The notes beneath the pieces are model-generated. The model did no database searches, had not been told where the DNA came from, and saw only the letters and a list, made by a program, of their open reading frames with translations. Below are positions 4,898 through 5,582 of a stretch of DNA of 5,582 nucleotides, piece by piece. Within the stretch, counting starts at the first letter, position 1; every line of letters begins with the position of its first letter. The position numbers and the translations under genes are program-made. The stretch covers positions 1-5,582 of the forward strand of contig JAJZIE010000173.1 of NCBI GenBank assembly GCA_021810725.1, in the 5' to 3' direction. The DNA comes from Bacillota bacterium. GTDB taxonomy: Bacteria > Bacillota > Sulfobacillia > JAJZYS01 > JAJYTV01.

Positions 4898-5582
4898 GGC
4901 GCCAGCAGCTTGGCTGCCAAGCGCTCCTCCCGCGCGGCCGAGGCCCCCGGCGACACGCGGTAGGCCGCCGCGCCTTCGCGGGCGCCGAGGATAAGGCGGA
5001 GTTCGCCGTCGATAAAGTGCAGCGCCACGTCGTCGTCCGCGGCGAGGCCGGCAGGGAGCTCGCCCGCCTGCACGAGTTCGTGGAAGCGCGGCCTGCGGCC
5101 AGGCTCACCGTCGAAGTGGGGCGAAAAGCTCCCCGGCAGGAAACCGAGCGCCTCGACCGCGCTGAACCCGCCCGGTCGCGAGTCCGAGAGGCCCCGCTCG
5201 AACCAGCAGATCGCTCCGGCGCTGATGCCGGCAAGCACGATACCCTGTTCCAGCGCTTCCCGCAGGATGGCCGGGATGTCCCACGCCCGCCAGAGCGCGA
5301 TCATGTTGAGCGTGTTGCCGCCGCCCACGTAGATCACGTCCTGCAGGAGCAGTTGTGCCCTGATGTCCCGGGGCGTGTCCTGGTAGAGCCTGAGGTCGGA
5401 GGGCTCGGCGCCGAGCCGCGTGAAGGCGCGGTAGAACTTCAGGGCGTAGTCCACGGACTCCGCGCTCGCCTGGCCGAGAAAGCAGACTTTGGGGCGTGCG
5501 GCCCTCGATTGATCGAGGATGTAGCGGTCGAGCGCGAGGTTCTCCGGCGTCATCGAGAAGCCGCCGCCGCCGAGGGCGATGA
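4888..5582 (-). CDS. pepE: Peptidase E-like (family S51) serine hydrolase, 5' end outside window
   Basis: Class I glutamine-amidotransferase-like fold. Characterised PepE cleaves dipeptides with N-terminal Asp in the cytoplasm; this homologue's substrate is not proven. Seen: the frame continues upstream of the ATG at 5551-5553 to the window edge, reading IALGGGGFSMTPEN. This is the family's conserved N-terminus, so that ATG is internal and only a few codons are missing. Numbering from that Met, there follow RPKVCFLGQAS (20-30), the strand DVIYVGGGNTLNMIALWRA (72-90), the nucleophile elbow GISAGAICWFE with Ser111 (109-119), and SPHFDGEPGRRPRFHEL (144-160) with the probable catalytic His146. 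About 230 residues in all, normal for the family. The motifs fit the YgaJ-like branch of peptidase E better than cyanophycinase, which is the other S51 type. It ends in TGA (4888-4890), inside the 3' end of the opposing selenoprotein gene. Confidence 0.9.
   Translation of the reverse strand, partial: IALGGGGFSMTPENLALDRYILDQSRAARPKVCFLGQASAESVDYALKFYRAFTRLGAEPSDLRLYQDTPRDIRAQLLLQDVIYVGGGNTLNMIALWRAWDIPAILREALEQGIVLAGISAGAICWFERGLSDSRPGGFSAVEALGFLPGSFSPHFDGEPGRRPRFHELVQAGELPAGLAADDDVALHFIDGELRLILGAREGAAAYRVSPGASAAREERLAAKLLAPQS

Noticed and set aside
4635..5234. Minus-strand frame of 199 codons overlapping both the selenoprotein and peptidase genes.
   Set aside because: It is Ser/Arg/Pro-rich without motifs, and it conflicts with two well-supported genes.

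Overview
The window is a gene-dense, GC-rich stretch of bacterial chromosome. By eye, G+C is about two thirds or more, with strong G/C preference at third codon positions. It holds six protein-coding genes, two cut by the window edges, with short intergenic gaps and Shine-Dalgarno-type starts. I see no mobile element, CRISPR array, tRNA or rRNA. The lineage cannot be named from this sequence. The best candidates are GC-rich bacteria that can insert selenocysteine, such as some myxobacterial, deltaproteobacterial or acidobacterial lineages.

Left part (minus strand, 3099 down to 1): an apparent operon read right to left. It starts with an MFS exporter of the MdtG-like drug:H+ antiporter type, followed 25 bp later by threonine synthase (thrC). 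Homoserine kinase (thrB) comes next, overlaps thrC by 4 bp (ATGA), and runs off the left edge. ThrB and ThrC catalyse the last two steps of threonine synthesis. The transporter's connection to them is unclear.

Middle (plus strand): after a 142-bp divergent spacer comes a membrane protein with a C-terminal DUF1648/SdpI-like segment and a large loop between its second and third membrane helices. About 100 bp further on lies the most interesting gene, at 4262-4897. It is a two-domain, thioredoxin-fold protein related to the protein disulfide oxidoreductase (PDO) / AhpF N-terminal-domain group. Its reading frame is interrupted by one TGA (4658-4660), located exactly where the first catalytic cysteine of the CxxC motif should be, giving U-G-R-C. 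The frame stays open and recognisably homologous for 78 more codons. A stem-loop fitting the bacterial SECIS pattern begins just after the TGA. I read this as a selenoprotein that conventional gene calling would split into two fragments. Its N-terminal domain has lost its own CxxC.

Right part (minus strand, 5582 down to 4888): a peptidase E (family S51)-like Ser hydrolase whose first few codons lie beyond the window. It converges on the selenoprotein gene and overlaps its 3' end by 10 bp.

TGA is used as a genuine stop by the transporter, thrC and peptidase genes, so the in-frame TGA is not explained by a genome-wide change of genetic code.
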